Positions 35,370-45,615 are shown, numbered from the stretch's first letter. The stretch: 64,000 nucleotides of DNA from Leptospiraceae bacterium (GCA_026418015.1 JAOACE010000009.1:219087-283086); one strand, 5' to 3'. Translations and numbers: made by a program. Notes: a model not told the origin generated them from the sequence alone.

Positions 35370-38021
35370 ATGCATTGTATAAAAAAAAAATTTATTTTGA
35401 TTCTGTTATTTTTGTTCGTAGCTGATTCTATTTATAGTGAACCAAAAATCGAAATCAACCCTGCAAGAAGCCTTCTACAAAACCAACAAAAAACTCTCCC
35501 CACCATTCCAACAGAAAGAAATTATAAAATTCTTATAGAAAACATCGATTCTTCTACGTTTGTTCAAGCAGAAAATCAATCTCAAGGGGTAATACGTTTT
35601 ATCGGAAGAATTAAAGTCAACCTAAAAAATGGGGTACTTTTTGCAGACGAAGTCATTATAGATACAAACCGAAAAGAATTGTTTGCTTATGGTAATATTG
35701 AATATTACGAAAAAAATGCCTACATTACCGTAGAAAAGGTGATTTATGATTATGAACATGGTTATGGTATTTTTTACAACGGAAATGGTTATAAAGACCC
35801 TGTCTATTTTACTGGCATAGATGTAAGAGGATTAGGCGAAAATCGTTTTGAATTAAGTGACGCCTATTTTACTTCCTGTTCTGCAAAAAAACCCCACTAT
35901 CATTTTTTTGCAAAAAAGGTCTTTTTGTTCGATAACAACGAAATCTTAGCAGTTGGTGCTTGGTATTATGTAGGTGGGATTCCTTTAATTCCTTTGCCTT
36001 TTTATTATTCAAACCCATGGGGCACGGGAATCATTACTCAATTTGGATATAGCAATATCATGGGCTATTATCTACAAAATACTTATCAGTTTAGTGTGCC
36101 AGAATTATATTTAAATTCTTTTTTGCCCATTGCTTATCGATTTAAGTTGGATTATTACCAAAAAACCGGACTATTCTTTGGAACAGAGATGTATCGATTT
36201 ACTCCACAAATCAGCTATGTATTCGATTTAGGATATGCAGAATTCAAAAGATACGAAATACTCTTGGATAATCGCGAAAAAGATTTATTAAGAGTGACCA
36301 ACAAAATTCTTCAAAACGATGGCACATACAAAGAAGAAAAATATAAATGGACTAAAATCTTTACTTTGTTTTCTTACAATAATTTTGATCAACAAAAAAA
36401 CCGAAACCAAAAACTTACTATAAAAATTTTAAATTATTCTCATCGGCTTTTTGAATACGAATTTGGGAGTAGGTTTATTCCCGACTCTACTATACCAGCA
36501 CTTTATAAAACCACAGAACCAAGTCGAGGAATCATTCAAAACCAAAACGAATATGTTTTATATTATAACGACAGAGTTGACGATTTAACGATTAACTTTC
36601 AGGCTTCGCGATTAAAAATCTGGAAAGAAAAAACCAAATTCGCGGACTCGAAATACATTCCCATTCAAGATATTGTTCCCAATTTAGATATAAGCAAAAA
36701 TATTTTTTTAGGTTATGGACTTTCTTTACCCTTCTATTGGAACAACCAAATTCATTATGATTCCAACAAAGTTTATTCTGAGGGAAAACCTTATAATACG
36801 ATTCAAACAGGACGATTCCAAACAGATTTAAAAACATTTATTTCTTTTTATCCATTTTTTAGTTTTTCTCCCAATGTTGGTTATGGTGCTCAAAAAGTCA
36901 CTCCTTACAACGAAAATATGACGAGCGATAACTACAACACTTTGGTGATTTATTCCAAAAAACAATCTTATGAATACTGGTTTAGTAAATATCAACTAAT
37001 TTTAGGTCCCAATGAATTCAACTTAGAATTAAACCATACCAGAAAAGATACTTTTCGCGAAGAGTTGCTCGACACAAGTTTGGTAAATATAAGTGGGTTT
37101 ACCAATAGACAAAAAATCAACGAAACACAAGTTAAATTCAACCTCTTTCCTGTATCTTTTTTTAACTTATCCGCAGAAAGTTTTTATGATCATAGAAAAT
37201 ACGAATACAAACGGCCTTATTTAGAGCGATGGAGTTATCCGATTGTGAGGACAGAATTCTACCTAAATTTTTTGAATTTATTCGAAGAATCAAGATATCA
37301 TATTTTAAGTAGAAAGCGAATTCATATAGCAGAAATCAAAATTACCAACGATTATGTTTATGATCATCTGAATACAAGAGATCATTCGAACCTATTAGGC
37401 ATTGTCTTTACTATGTCGAATTTTGATTTATGGTTCTTTAAACGACTTCGCTATTTAGAATTGGGTTATTATTGGTATCATGTTTACTATCAGCCTGAGT
37501 TAGATCATATGCGATATTTGGCAAAATTAGACTTACAAATAACGAAAAATATCTATTTCGAGATGGAAATTGAATCGCGACTAACACAACCAGAACGATA
37601 TGTTAAAAAAGATGATCAGTGCCAGATTGTAAGTGGTACGATTAAATGCATTCCTAAAGAATGGATACCTGAATACCAGAAAAGTACAACGTTTTTTCAG
37701 GATGTGGTGGATTCTACGGGAATCAATGGGATAGAAAAAAAACAGAATTCTGCTTTTAATGTGGGATACTTTCAAGGTACTTTGATTTTTGATCTGCATG
37801 ATTGGGAACTGCGATTAGGATATGAATTATTACAAAAGAGCATGTTTGGTGGGCTAAATACAGTCAATATCGTCAACTATTACGATAATAGAATCTTTTT
37901 TAGCTTTAACTTTGTTAAATTTGATGTGGGAGGACTTTCTCGAAAACCCAGTAGGTTTATTATCCATCGAGAGAAGGTGAATCCATACGAAATTGCGAAA
38001 ACCCAGTATTATGTTCGATAA
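35370..38021 (+). CDS. lptD: LptD/OstA-like outer-membrane LPS assembly protein
   Basis: Signal peptide; OstA-like VNLKNGVLFADEVIIDTNRKELFAYGNIEYYEKNAYITVEKVIYDYEHGYGIFYNGNG; DAYFTSC; long barrel-like region. Confidence 0.8.
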   Translation: MHCIKKKFILILLFLFVADSIYSEPKIEINPARSLLQNQQKTLPTIPTERNYKILIENIDSSTFVQAENQSQGVIRFIGRIKVNLKNGVLFADEVIIDTNRKELFAYGNIEYYEKNAYITVEKVIYDYEHGYGIFYNGNGYKDPVYFTGIDVRGLGENRFELSDAYFTSCSAKKPHYHFFAKKVFLFDNNEILAVGAWYYVGGIPLIPLPFYYSNPWGTGIITQFGYSNIMGYYLQNTYQFSVPELYLNSFLPIAYRFKLDYYQKTGLFFGTEMYRFTPQISYVFDLGYAEFKRYEILLDNREKDLLRVTNKILQNDGTYKEEKYKWTKIFTLFSYNNFDQQKNRNQKLTIKILNYSHRLFEYEFGSRFIPDSTIPALYKTTEPSRGIIQNQNEYVLYYNDRVDDLTINFQASRLKIWKEKTKFADSKYIPIQDIVPNLDISKNIFLGYGLSLPFYWNNQIHYDSNKVYSEGKPYNTIQTGRFQTDLKTFISFYPFFSFSPNVGYGAQKVTPYNENMTSDNYNTLVIYSKKQSYEYWFSKYQLILGPNEFNLELNHTRKDTFREELLDTSLVNISGFTNRQKINETQVKFNLFPVSFFNLSAESFYDHRKYEYKRPYLERWSYPIVRTEFYLNFLNLFEESRYHILSRKRIHIAEIKITNDYVYDHLNTRDHSNLLGIVFTMSNFDLWFFKRLRYLELGYYWYHVYYQPELDHMRYLAKLDLQITKNIYFEMEIESRLTQPERYVKKDDQCQIVSGTIKCIPKEWIPEYQKSTTFFQDVVDSTGINGIEKKQNSAFNVGYFQGTLIFDLHDWELRLGYELLQKSMFGGLNTVNIVNYYDNRIFFSFNFVKFDVGGLSRKPSRFIIHREKVNPYEIAKTQYYVR

Positions 38022-39289
38022 TAGGATTGAACCATAAAAAATAATCTATAAAATTTATTTTATTTTTTTTAATATTCTGTGGACAAAAATTTGACACGTA
38101 TAAGAACAATAAATAATATATTTTTATGCAACAAGATTTTGACCGACACTATATAGAAGAATCTTTTCCTGTAAAAGATGTAAGTAAAGCTTCTGCCAGA
38201 GGAAAAAACATACTGCATGAGCATATTTCTACGCTATATATCTGCTGAGCAAAGCGTCCATTGGCATCTTCGCGTGCAACGAATTATTTAACACTCATTC
38301 CTGCTCCCAAAGATATTGAGGAATGAGCAAAACAACGCGATTTTATCGTAAGTTTTTCGAAGTGGGAAAATTCTCTTAATGAGTATTTGATTGAGAAAGT
38401 TCAAAAAGAAATTCGAAAAGCTTTTGGTGGTAAAGCTCCCAAAGTTTTGGATCCTTTTGGTGGAGGTGGTTCCATTCCTCTCGAAGCATTGCGATTGGGC
38501 TGTGAAGTTTATAGCAATAATTATAACCCTGTTGCTGTTTTGATCCAAAAGTGTATGTTGGAATATCTTCAAAAATTTGACAAAATTTCAAAAAATCTTT
38601 AGAAATGAAAGAAAAAGGGCTTTTATACGAGCATTCTTCGAAAAGCGAAAATGGTTTAATACAAGACGTAGAAAAATGGGGCAATTGGGTCTTAGAAGAA
38701 GCAAAAAAAAATCGAAGAGTTTTATTCTCTCGAAAAAGATGATTCTATTCCTGTTGGCTACCTTTGGGCAAGGACGATAAACTGCCAAAGTCTTTCTTGC
38801 GGTGCAGAAATTCCTTTGATGCGTCAGTATTGGATTGCAAAAAAATACAAAAAAAAGATATCGCTTTATCCTTATGGAAAAAATCAAAAAATTGACTTCG
38901 CAATTATCGAACAACGATCCAAATAATGGCATCTCGTTTATCCCGAAGGAGAGGTGAATGTTTCGGATCAGCTTGATCCCGAAGATGACACTGTTTCGCG
39001 TTTTGTGGTAAAGTCTCCAGTTTGTGGAACGGTCATTGATGATAAAACCACGAGAAAGTTATTTAGCGGCGGTAAATAGGTTAGCTGATAAAAATTCTTC
39101 ATTATGTAGGTTTGATTCCACAAACAGAAGTTTATAGGTTTTACTTATGGGAGATAGGCTCTACCAATGCTTTGGGATTATATAGAAATGAGTCCCATTA
39201 CACATCCTAGTAGTTGGATATCTATAAATAGAAGAAACATTAGAAAATCTTTCTCATCTTACCCAAATTCCACCAGTGGTGGTTGAAGA

Positions 39290-39568
39290 ATGAAGACGAT
39301 TCAAGAGATCCAAAGAATCCTAAAAGAGCATAAAGAAGAAATAAGAGAAAAGTATGGAATAGTAATCGTTGGCGTTTTTGGGTCTTATGCAAGAGGAGAA
39401 CAAAAAGAATCAAGTGATGTAGATATAATTGTTGAATTAGAAAGCCCCATAGGGCTCAAATTCTATGAGCTTTGGGATTATCTTGAAAATCTTCTTGGAA
39501 TCAAAGTAGATGTTTTAACTCTTTTCGCGTTAAAACAAAAACCTAAACTCTGGGAAAATATCAAATAA
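39290..39568 (+). CDS. MNT-type minimal nucleotidyltransferase (MntA-like)
   Basis: VGVFGSYARGEQKESSDVDIIVEL. Confidence 0.88.
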   Translation: MKTIQEIQRILKEHKEEIREKYGIVIVGVFGSYARGEQKESSDVDIIVELESPIGLKFYELWDYLENLLGIKVDVLTLFALKQKPKLWENIK

Positions 39569-39613
39569 GATATAATAAATGTCTAAAAAAAAAGAAGTTG
39601 GAAGTTATTTGTT

Positions 39614-40354
39614 ATGGATATGTTGGGAAGTATCAAAAAAATCGAAAATTATATCGAAGGGCTAAACTATGAGCAATTTTTAAGGGACGAAAAAACAAAA
39701 GATGCAGTAGTAAGAAACCTTGAAATTATCGGCAAATTCGCCAATCAGATCCCCAAAGAAATCCATCAAAAGTTTAGGAACGTTTCCTTGGCTCAAATCA
39801 TAGCAATGAGAAACAGAATGATCTACGCTTATTTTGCAATCGATTATAGCATTATTTGGGAAATTGTAAAATTCGATCTACCATCAATTAAAAACGAATT
39901 AGAATTTTTATTACAAAAAGGAGTAGAAGAAAGTTTGAATAGTAAAAGATATGATTACAAAGATAAACAATTCTTCGAAGAAGAACTTAAAAAGTCTTTT
40001 CAAGAGATGTATCATGTATTAAAAATGAGCGACATTGCCGTCATTATTTATGCCCATAAATCCACCTCGGGATGGGAAACCTTGAACAACGCTCTTTTGG
40101 ATTTGGGATTGGTCATCACTGCTGATTGGCCCATCAACACAGAAATACAATCACGATTACGAGCAAATGAATCTGCCGCATTAGCTTCGTCGATTTATAT
40201 TGTTGCGCGAAAAATTCAACGCATTCCTACGAGCTTTTATAACGAAGTAAAAAGCGAATTAAAAACACACTTAAACAAAAGACTCGAACGCCTTTGGAAA
40301 GAAGACATTACTGGTGCCGACTATTTTATCGCTGCGATTGGTTCTGCCATCTAA
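39614..40354 (+). CDS. Chimeric ORF: HepT/DUF86 HEPN protein fused to remnant of the DUF1156 methyltransferase
   Basis: First ~105 aa HepT-like (KTKDAVVRNLEIIGKFANQIPKEI..VSLAQIIAMRNRMIYAYFAIDYSIIWEIVKFDLP); the rest is MTase-like (SDIAVIIYAHKSTSGWETLNNALLDLG). Confidence 0.75.
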   Translation: MDMLGSIKKIENYIEGLNYEQFLRDEKTKDAVVRNLEIIGKFANQIPKEIHQKFRNVSLAQIIAMRNRMIYAYFAIDYSIIWEIVKFDLPSIKNELEFLLQKGVEESLNSKRYDYKDKQFFEEELKKSFQEMYHVLKMSDIAVIIYAHKSTSGWETLNNALLDLGLVITADWPINTEIQSRLRANESAALASSIYIVARKIQRIPTSFYNEVKSELKTHLNKRLERLWKEDITGADYFIAAIGSAI

Positions 40355-40911
40355 GTCTTTGACAAATATGAAAAGATCATGGATTTTGATGGAAGCATCA
40401 TATGCAGATAAAATTTTAGAAGAAGTGCGCCAAATTGCAACGAATTATGCAATTCAGCAAATCCTAAAAGACATTTTTATAGAAAGAATTTGCCCCTAAC
40501 AAGGTTTTACATTCTTTGTAGGTGGAACTACGGCGAAGAAAGGTGCATTTTGACGAAGCACGAAAACTTTCATCAAGCTGCGGCATCGAGATCACCGAAG
40601 AAAATAGATAGAATTTGTAAGGTTGTTAGGACTAAGCGATAGAAAAATCGACGAGCTAAAAAACTCGAATAAGCTTATTGACATTTTGCACTATTCTGTT
40701 CTGATATGGAAAAAAGGCGACGAAACTTACCTCAAAAAATTCGAAGATACTGGCTACCAAAAAAACGAAATCTTTTACAAATTTACCCAAGCCATTTCTG
40801 AATGCTTAGATAATACAAAGTAACGAAGACATGCTCATCGCAGCATTCCTAAACGCCAAAGAACGCCCATAAATCATGGATATCGACACCCGCGATCTTT
40901 TCGAAAAATGA

Positions 40912-41230
40912 GAGTGTGAGAACGCAACATTCGATGCGAGAAAAAAACAAAAGGATAGAATAAAAGCGATGGATAGGAAAAACGAAACAAGGAGGATAGA
41001 ACGCGACAACTGGCGAGAAGATAAAGCGAAATGAGGGATAAAAGCAGAAGCGAAGAAAAGCGTGATCTTAGGATTCAACGCGAAAAACATTACAAAATCA
41101 AAGCAAAACGATAGAATAGGTAAAAAACAACGCGAAGTAAAAATGAAACGAGGGAATAAAAACGTCGAGGAAAAGAGATGAAATCGGGGGATACAACGCG
41201 ACTGATGGTGAGAAAACAAAAGATTTTTTG
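40912..41230. other. Purine-rich, strand-asymmetric noncoding tract with four AACGCGA motifs
   Basis: AACGCGA at 41000, 41077, 41129, 41195; G+A-dominated + strand with recurring GGATAGAA/GAGGGATAAAA-like words. Confidence 0.6.
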
Positions 41231-41313
41231 AGTAATATTTTTGCTATGGAGGTGGGGAGAAATGATGGGAAATAATACATTATTATAAAATAATTTATAA
41301 AATAATTATATTA

Positions 41314-41823
41314 TCAACAGAATTGATCCAAAAAACTACAAATAATTTCTCTTGATTCATAAGTTCCTTGCTTTTCGTAAGAATAATTATTTATCCAATT
41401 TTCAGACAAAGAAGGATCAAAAACATTTCTTGCTAACTGCGGTAATGCCACCAATGGAATTATGTCGTATCCCTGAGATTGCATCTCCCATTCTATCATA
41501 ATTCTTATCATTGCACTAATTGAATACCCTACAAAATGCCTGGTTTCGAACAACTTGCTCCATAAAACGGGATTCATCTTGATGGTTCTTCTCTTGTATT
41601 GTTTGGTTCTGGGCTGATAGGTTGCAGTTTCTGTTAGTTTTATGGAAGTAATTCGTATTTCATAAAGATGATGCAGATATTTATTCAATAAATAAAAAAT
41701 GGCATGATAAGAACTGCCATCAAAACGGGTGTTGGCAATTTCTTTTAAGAATTCATAATGCTGTGGTTCTAAATTCAAACAAACAAAAGAAAATTTTTTT
41801 GTTGTGTATTGATCGACTCTCAT
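41314..41823 (-). CDS. Paralogous family member 2 (putative double RHH-like protein)
   Basis: FVCLNLEPQHYEFLKEIANTRFDGSSYHAIFYLLNKYLHHLYEIRITSIKLTETATYQPRTKQYKRRTIKMNPVLWSKLFETRHFVGYSISAMIRIMIEWEMQSQGYDIIPL; strongly similar to 671-1189. Confidence 0.75.
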   Translation of the reverse strand: MRVDQYTTKKFSFVCLNLEPQHYEFLKEIANTRFDGSSYHAIFYLLNKYLHHLYEIRITSIKLTETATYQPRTKQYKRRTIKMNPVLWSKLFETRHFVGYSISAMIRIMIEWEMQSQGYDIIPLVALPQLARNVFDPSLSENWINNYSYEKQGTYESREIICSFLDQFC

Positions 41824-42189
41824 ATAAATTTATAACTTGATTTTGGCAAAAACTATCATAGAAAAAATTAATTTTGATAAAATATTTTTTGACATATAAA
41901 TCAAACTATTCTACCACAACATAAAAAATTAATTCATTCGATGCATGAATCATAGATTACTTTTAACACGAAAAAGATGAATTCTTTTATAAATAAAAAA
42001 AATTATTTTACTTATGTTTTTTATTCTAACAATTCATGCTTTAAAACAATCATTCGAAATCAAAACAAGATGATTCAATGATCATCAACTTCGTAAAAAT
42101 AAAACAAACTTTGTGGATTTAATAAAAATAGCAGTGCGAAAATGAACTTTTGACGATTTTTTTTCTTGAAAAATTCAACTAAATAAATT

Positions 42190-42747
42190 TTGAATTTTCT
42201 ATATTTCGAAATCAGATTTCTTTATGTCATGGTTGGGAAAATAAAGATGGATAAAGAAGCTGCAAAAAAAGTGTTAGAAATGATGCTTAATGTAGAAAAT
42301 GTAGATAATGGCTATGAATTTTGTGTAAGAAAACTTTTTTTAAAATTTATCAAAGAGTTCCCGGAATATTCTTATCTTGCAAGGAAGATGTTTCGAGAAA
42401 CCTTTCATCAAGAATTAGTAATGAAAAATCACGTACAAGAAATCATTAAAGAAATAATTTATGATGTAATCAAATCTTATGGATTAGAAGTTGAAAAAAT
42501 CCTACTCTTTGGTTCAAGAGCAACAGGATTAGAAAGAGAGGATAGCGATTGGGATATACTTCTTGTAGTAAAACAAAAGATCAATAAGAAAACAAAAAAT
42601 GAATTATTTAAAGAAATTACAGAAAAGCTTTCACATTATCTTATTCCATGTGATATTATCATCAAATCAACTGATGAGATAGAGTTTTACAAAGATTTTT
42701 ATGGAACTGCCACTTATGAAGCATTAAAAAATGGGTTGAATTTATGA
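42190..42747 (+). CDS. Nucleotidyltransferase (MNT) with N-terminal extension; start may be 42247
   Basis: ILLFGSRATGLEREDSDWDILLVV; 4-nt overlap with downstream HEPN gene. Confidence 0.85.
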   Translation: MNFLYFEIRFLYVMVGKIKMDKEAAKKVLEMMLNVENVDNGYEFCVRKLFLKFIKEFPEYSYLARKMFRETFHQELVMKNHVQEIIKEIIYDVIKSYGLEVEKILLFGSRATGLEREDSDWDILLVVKQKINKKTKNELFKEITEKLSHYLIPCDIIIKSTDEIEFYKDFYGTATYEALKNGLNL

Positions 42748-43184
42748 ACGATAAAGTTCAGCATTGGTTCATCAAATCTTTCGAAGACTATATGACGATA
42801 AAAATACTCATTGATTCACCCTTGATGGAATATACTACAAGTATTATTTGTTTCCACTGCCAACAGATGGTAGAAAAGCTCCTCAAAGGATTTTTAACTT
42901 TCCATAATATGCAATTTTCCAAAACACATTTACTCGAAAATCTTAAGCAAAAATGTATTGAAATAGATGAAGAATTTCAGAAATTAGATTTTAAAAATCT
43001 TTCTATGTATGCAGTAGAAATAAGATATCCAGATGAATTAAACTTACCCTCTATTGTAGAAACCAATCAATACGTAAAAATCGCATTTCAAACCAAAGAT
43101 TTTATTTTGAGTAAATTAAACATTACCGAAGAAAAAATTTTACAATGGATAAAAGAAACAAAACAAAAAGAAGAAATTGAATAA
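42744..43184 (+). CDS. HEPN domain protein
   Basis: IICFHCQQMVEKLLKGFLTFHNMQFSKTHLLENLKQKC...SMYAVEIRYPDELNLPS; homologous to HEPN at 7432-7773. Confidence 0.85.
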   Translation: MNDKVQHWFIKSFEDYMTIKILIDSPLMEYTTSIICFHCQQMVEKLLKGFLTFHNMQFSKTHLLENLKQKCIEIDEEFQKLDFKNLSMYAVEIRYPDELNLPSIVETNQYVKIAFQTKDFILSKLNITEEKILQWIKETKQKEEIE

Positions 43185-43417
43185 AAAAACTTATACAAAT
43201 GAATCAATTAGAAAAATGACCAATATCTTTCCAAATGATGATTTTATTCATCAGTGTGAAATCAAAACAAAATGATGGATTCAATGCAAGTAGTAATATA
43301 AAACAAAAACAAAACGATAAGTAAAACATAAATAAAAAGATCATCTTCAATACATTTTTTTTAATGTTTCTTCAATTTTTTTTATTAACAATTTCCAAAA
43401 AAGTATATATAATATAT

Positions 43418-43927
43418 ATGAGGACACAAAACTTTTTTACACATGAAGAATGCGAAACATCGATTAATATTACACCCTTTCATTATGCATATTTGATTTA
43501 TCTTACAGAAACACGCTTTAACGGAAATTTATCTTTAACAATTGATTATTTATTAAAACGTCACTTAGCTTATCTTTATAAAATTAGTCTTGCTCCCAGG
43601 AAAAGAACGTTAACAGCAACATATCAACCAAAAACCAAAAACTATCTCATACGAAAAATTCGCATCCAACCAACCTACTGGGGGAAATTGCATGAGCTCA
43701 GATTTTTGTTAGGTTATTCAATCAGTTTTATCATCCGCATCATGCTTGACTGGGAGATGCAACAAGAACAAATCCCCGTTGAACCAATATTTATAAGACC
43801 AACATTAAATACTGAGTATGAACAGTTCCATACCTTTATACAGCTTGGGAATAATTATTCATGCTATAACAAACTGAGTCATGCCAATCTACAAGTATAT
43901 AATGAGTTTTCGTGCCCTGCAGCGTAA
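43418..43927 (+). CDS. Paralogous family member 3 (putative double RHH-like protein)
   Basis: SINITPFHYAYLIYLTETRFNGNLSLTIDYLLKRHLAYLYKI...RTLTATYQPKTKNYLIRKIRIQPTYWGKLHELRFLLGYSISFIIRIMLDWEMQQEQ. Confidence 0.7.
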   Translation: MRTQNFFTHEECETSINITPFHYAYLIYLTETRFNGNLSLTIDYLLKRHLAYLYKISLAPRKRTLTATYQPKTKNYLIRKIRIQPTYWGKLHELRFLLGYSISFIIRIMLDWEMQQEQIPVEPIFIRPTLNTEYEQFHTFIQLGNNYSCYNKLSHANLQVYNEFSCPAA

Positions 43928-44154
43928 ATCCATGTGAATTTTACTTAATCCTTTGTTTTATTTTATAATTTTTATTTATTATCACCCCAATCGCTTGAAT
44001 CTACCTTTGCTAGAATTTTTTTTAAAATCATAAACTCCATCTGTTGACATTCATCTATTAACCTTTTCAAGTTCTATCAAACAATTAAAAATTGATTTTA
44101 CCAGAAATAAAGAATTTTAAATTGGTTTTAAAATCACTTTACTATAATATTACT

Positions 44155-45615
44155 ATGATAAGAGAAAGAAGACAAAGTTTAAAAATTGCTTATATTTTTT
44201 TAGATTTCTTTTTAAGTTATATATCCGTTATATTTGCAACGATTTTGCATTTTTATGTAATATCACCAGAAAAAAGAGCTTTTTTTGTCCCCGATACAGG
44301 GGGATTTTTTGCACCAGGTAAATTGTTTAGCCAAAATGAGTTTTTATCGATTCTAACAACTTATAGCCTTTTAGGAGTTATTTTTGCGATTGGACAAGTG
44401 TTTGTTTTTATTGCAACAGATCTCTATCAACCCAAAAGAATCATCCAACCACTAAAAGAAACCCTGTACATACTTCGCGGTGTGATAATAAATTTGATTA
44501 TCATATTAGCATTTTTGTTTTTTTACCGAGGACATAGTTATTCCCGATTAATCATCATTTATACAACCATCAATGCAACAATTTTGATTTCTGTTGGACA
44601 TTATCTTTTTAGAATGTATATTTCTTATCTGACAAAGAAAGGCAAATTTACGCGAAACATTTTGATTGTCGGCACAGAAGCGGGAGCAGAACGTGTTTTG
44701 GATTACATTGATAAATACAAAATCTTCGGTTTTTCTCTCTTAGGAATCCTTAAAGAAAAACCTCAAAAAAAGGTATCAGAAAAATTAAAACCCTATATTA
44801 AAGGAACCATCGATGACTTAATACCATTCGTAAACAAAAATCATGTCGATATTGTATTGGTTGCATTAAAAAACGATCACAAACAAATCATAAAAATTGT
44901 TCAGATTTGTGATGCAGAAGGAATCGATTGTAGAATCATCCCCGACATATTAGAAATTATGACTCATCGCGCTCGTGTAGAAGACATGGAGGGTATTCCT
45001 ATATTAGTTTTACGCGATATACCTTTACGAAATGCATATCATCGATTTGTTAAAAGAACTTTTGATATCGTTTTTTCTTTGTTAGTAATACTTCTAACTC
45101 TTCCCTTAATGATTGTTATCGCCATTTTAGTAAAAATTTCTTCCAAAGGACCGATATTTTTCGTTCAAGAACGTGTAGGATTAGACAGAAAAATTTTTAA
45201 ACTGATCAAATTTAGAACGATGTATGTACAAGACAAAGAAACCTCCGAAAAAACATGGGGCAAAAAGAATGATCCTCGCGTAACACCCATCGGTAGATTT
45301 CTTAGAAAAACATCGTTAGATGAGCTACCTCAATTCTTTAATGTTTTAAAAGGTGATATGTCTGTTGTCGGTCCTAGACCAGAAAGACCTCATTTTGTGA
45401 ATCAATTCAAAAATCAATACGAAAAATATATGCTTCGTCATAGTGTAAAATCCGGGATTACCGGTTGGGCTCAAATCTTAGGTTATAGGGGCGATACACC
45501 TATCGAAAAGCGAATCGAAGCAGATATCTATTACATAGAAAACTGGTCCTTGTTATTCGATATTCTGATTATTCTAAAAACCATTCCTTCTATGATCAAA
45601 AATCCTGGCGAATAG
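44155..45615 (+). CDS. Polyprenyl glycosylphosphotransferase (WcaJ/WbaP-like sugar transferase); listed ORF starts at 44092
   Basis: N-terminal TMs; RTFDIVFSLLVILLTLPLMIVIAILVKISSKGPIFFVQERVGLDRKIFKLIKFRTM; LDELPQFFNVLKGDMSVVGPRPERP. Confidence 0.92.
   Translation: MIRERRQSLKIAYIFLDFFLSYISVIFATILHFYVISPEKRAFFVPDTGGFFAPGKLFSQNEFLSILTTYSLLGVIFAIGQVFVFIATDLYQPKRIIQPLKETLYILRGVIINLIIILAFLFFYRGHSYSRLIIIYTTINATILISVGHYLFRMYISYLTKKGKFTRNILIVGTEAGAERVLDYIDKYKIFGFSLLGILKEKPQKKVSEKLKPYIKGTIDDLIPFVNKNHVDIVLVALKNDHKQIIKIVQICDAEGIDCRIIPDILEIMTHRARVEDMEGIPILVLRDIPLRNAYHRFVKRTFDIVFSLLVILLTLPLMIVIAILVKISSKGPIFFVQERVGLDRKIFKLIKFRTMYVQDKETSEKTWGKKNDPRVTPIGRFLRKTSLDELPQFFNVLKGDMSVVGPRPERPHFVNQFKNQYEKYMLRHSVKSGITGWAQILGYRGDTPIEKRIEADIYYIENWSLLFDILIILKTIPSMIKNPGE

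Larger units (their letters stand above)
38126..40911 (+). pseudogene. Decayed DUF1156-type adenine-specific DNA methyltransferase, interrupted by MNT/HepT module
   Basis: Fragments in shifting frames: ESFPVKDVSKASARGKNILHEHIS; KAFGGKAPKVLDPFGGGGSIPLEALRLGCEVYSNNYNPVAV; CGAEIPLMRQYWI; VSRFVVKSPVCGTVIDDKT; EMYHVLKMSDIAVIIYAHKSTSGWETLNNALLDLGLVITADWPINTE; LLGLSDRKIDELKNSNKLIDILHYSVLIWKKGDE; MDIDTRDLFEK. Confidence 0.8.

Noticed and set aside
38288-38932. Several ORFs of 67-114 aa on both strands in the MTase remnant
   Set aside because: Plus-strand pieces are fragments of one decayed DUF1156 methyltransferase; minus-strand ones are antisense to it.
40806-41280. Minus-strand ORFs of 137 and 60 aa in the purine-rich tract
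   Set aside because: S/F/L-rich translations are a by-product of A/G-rich opposite strand; no start context or recognisable motif.
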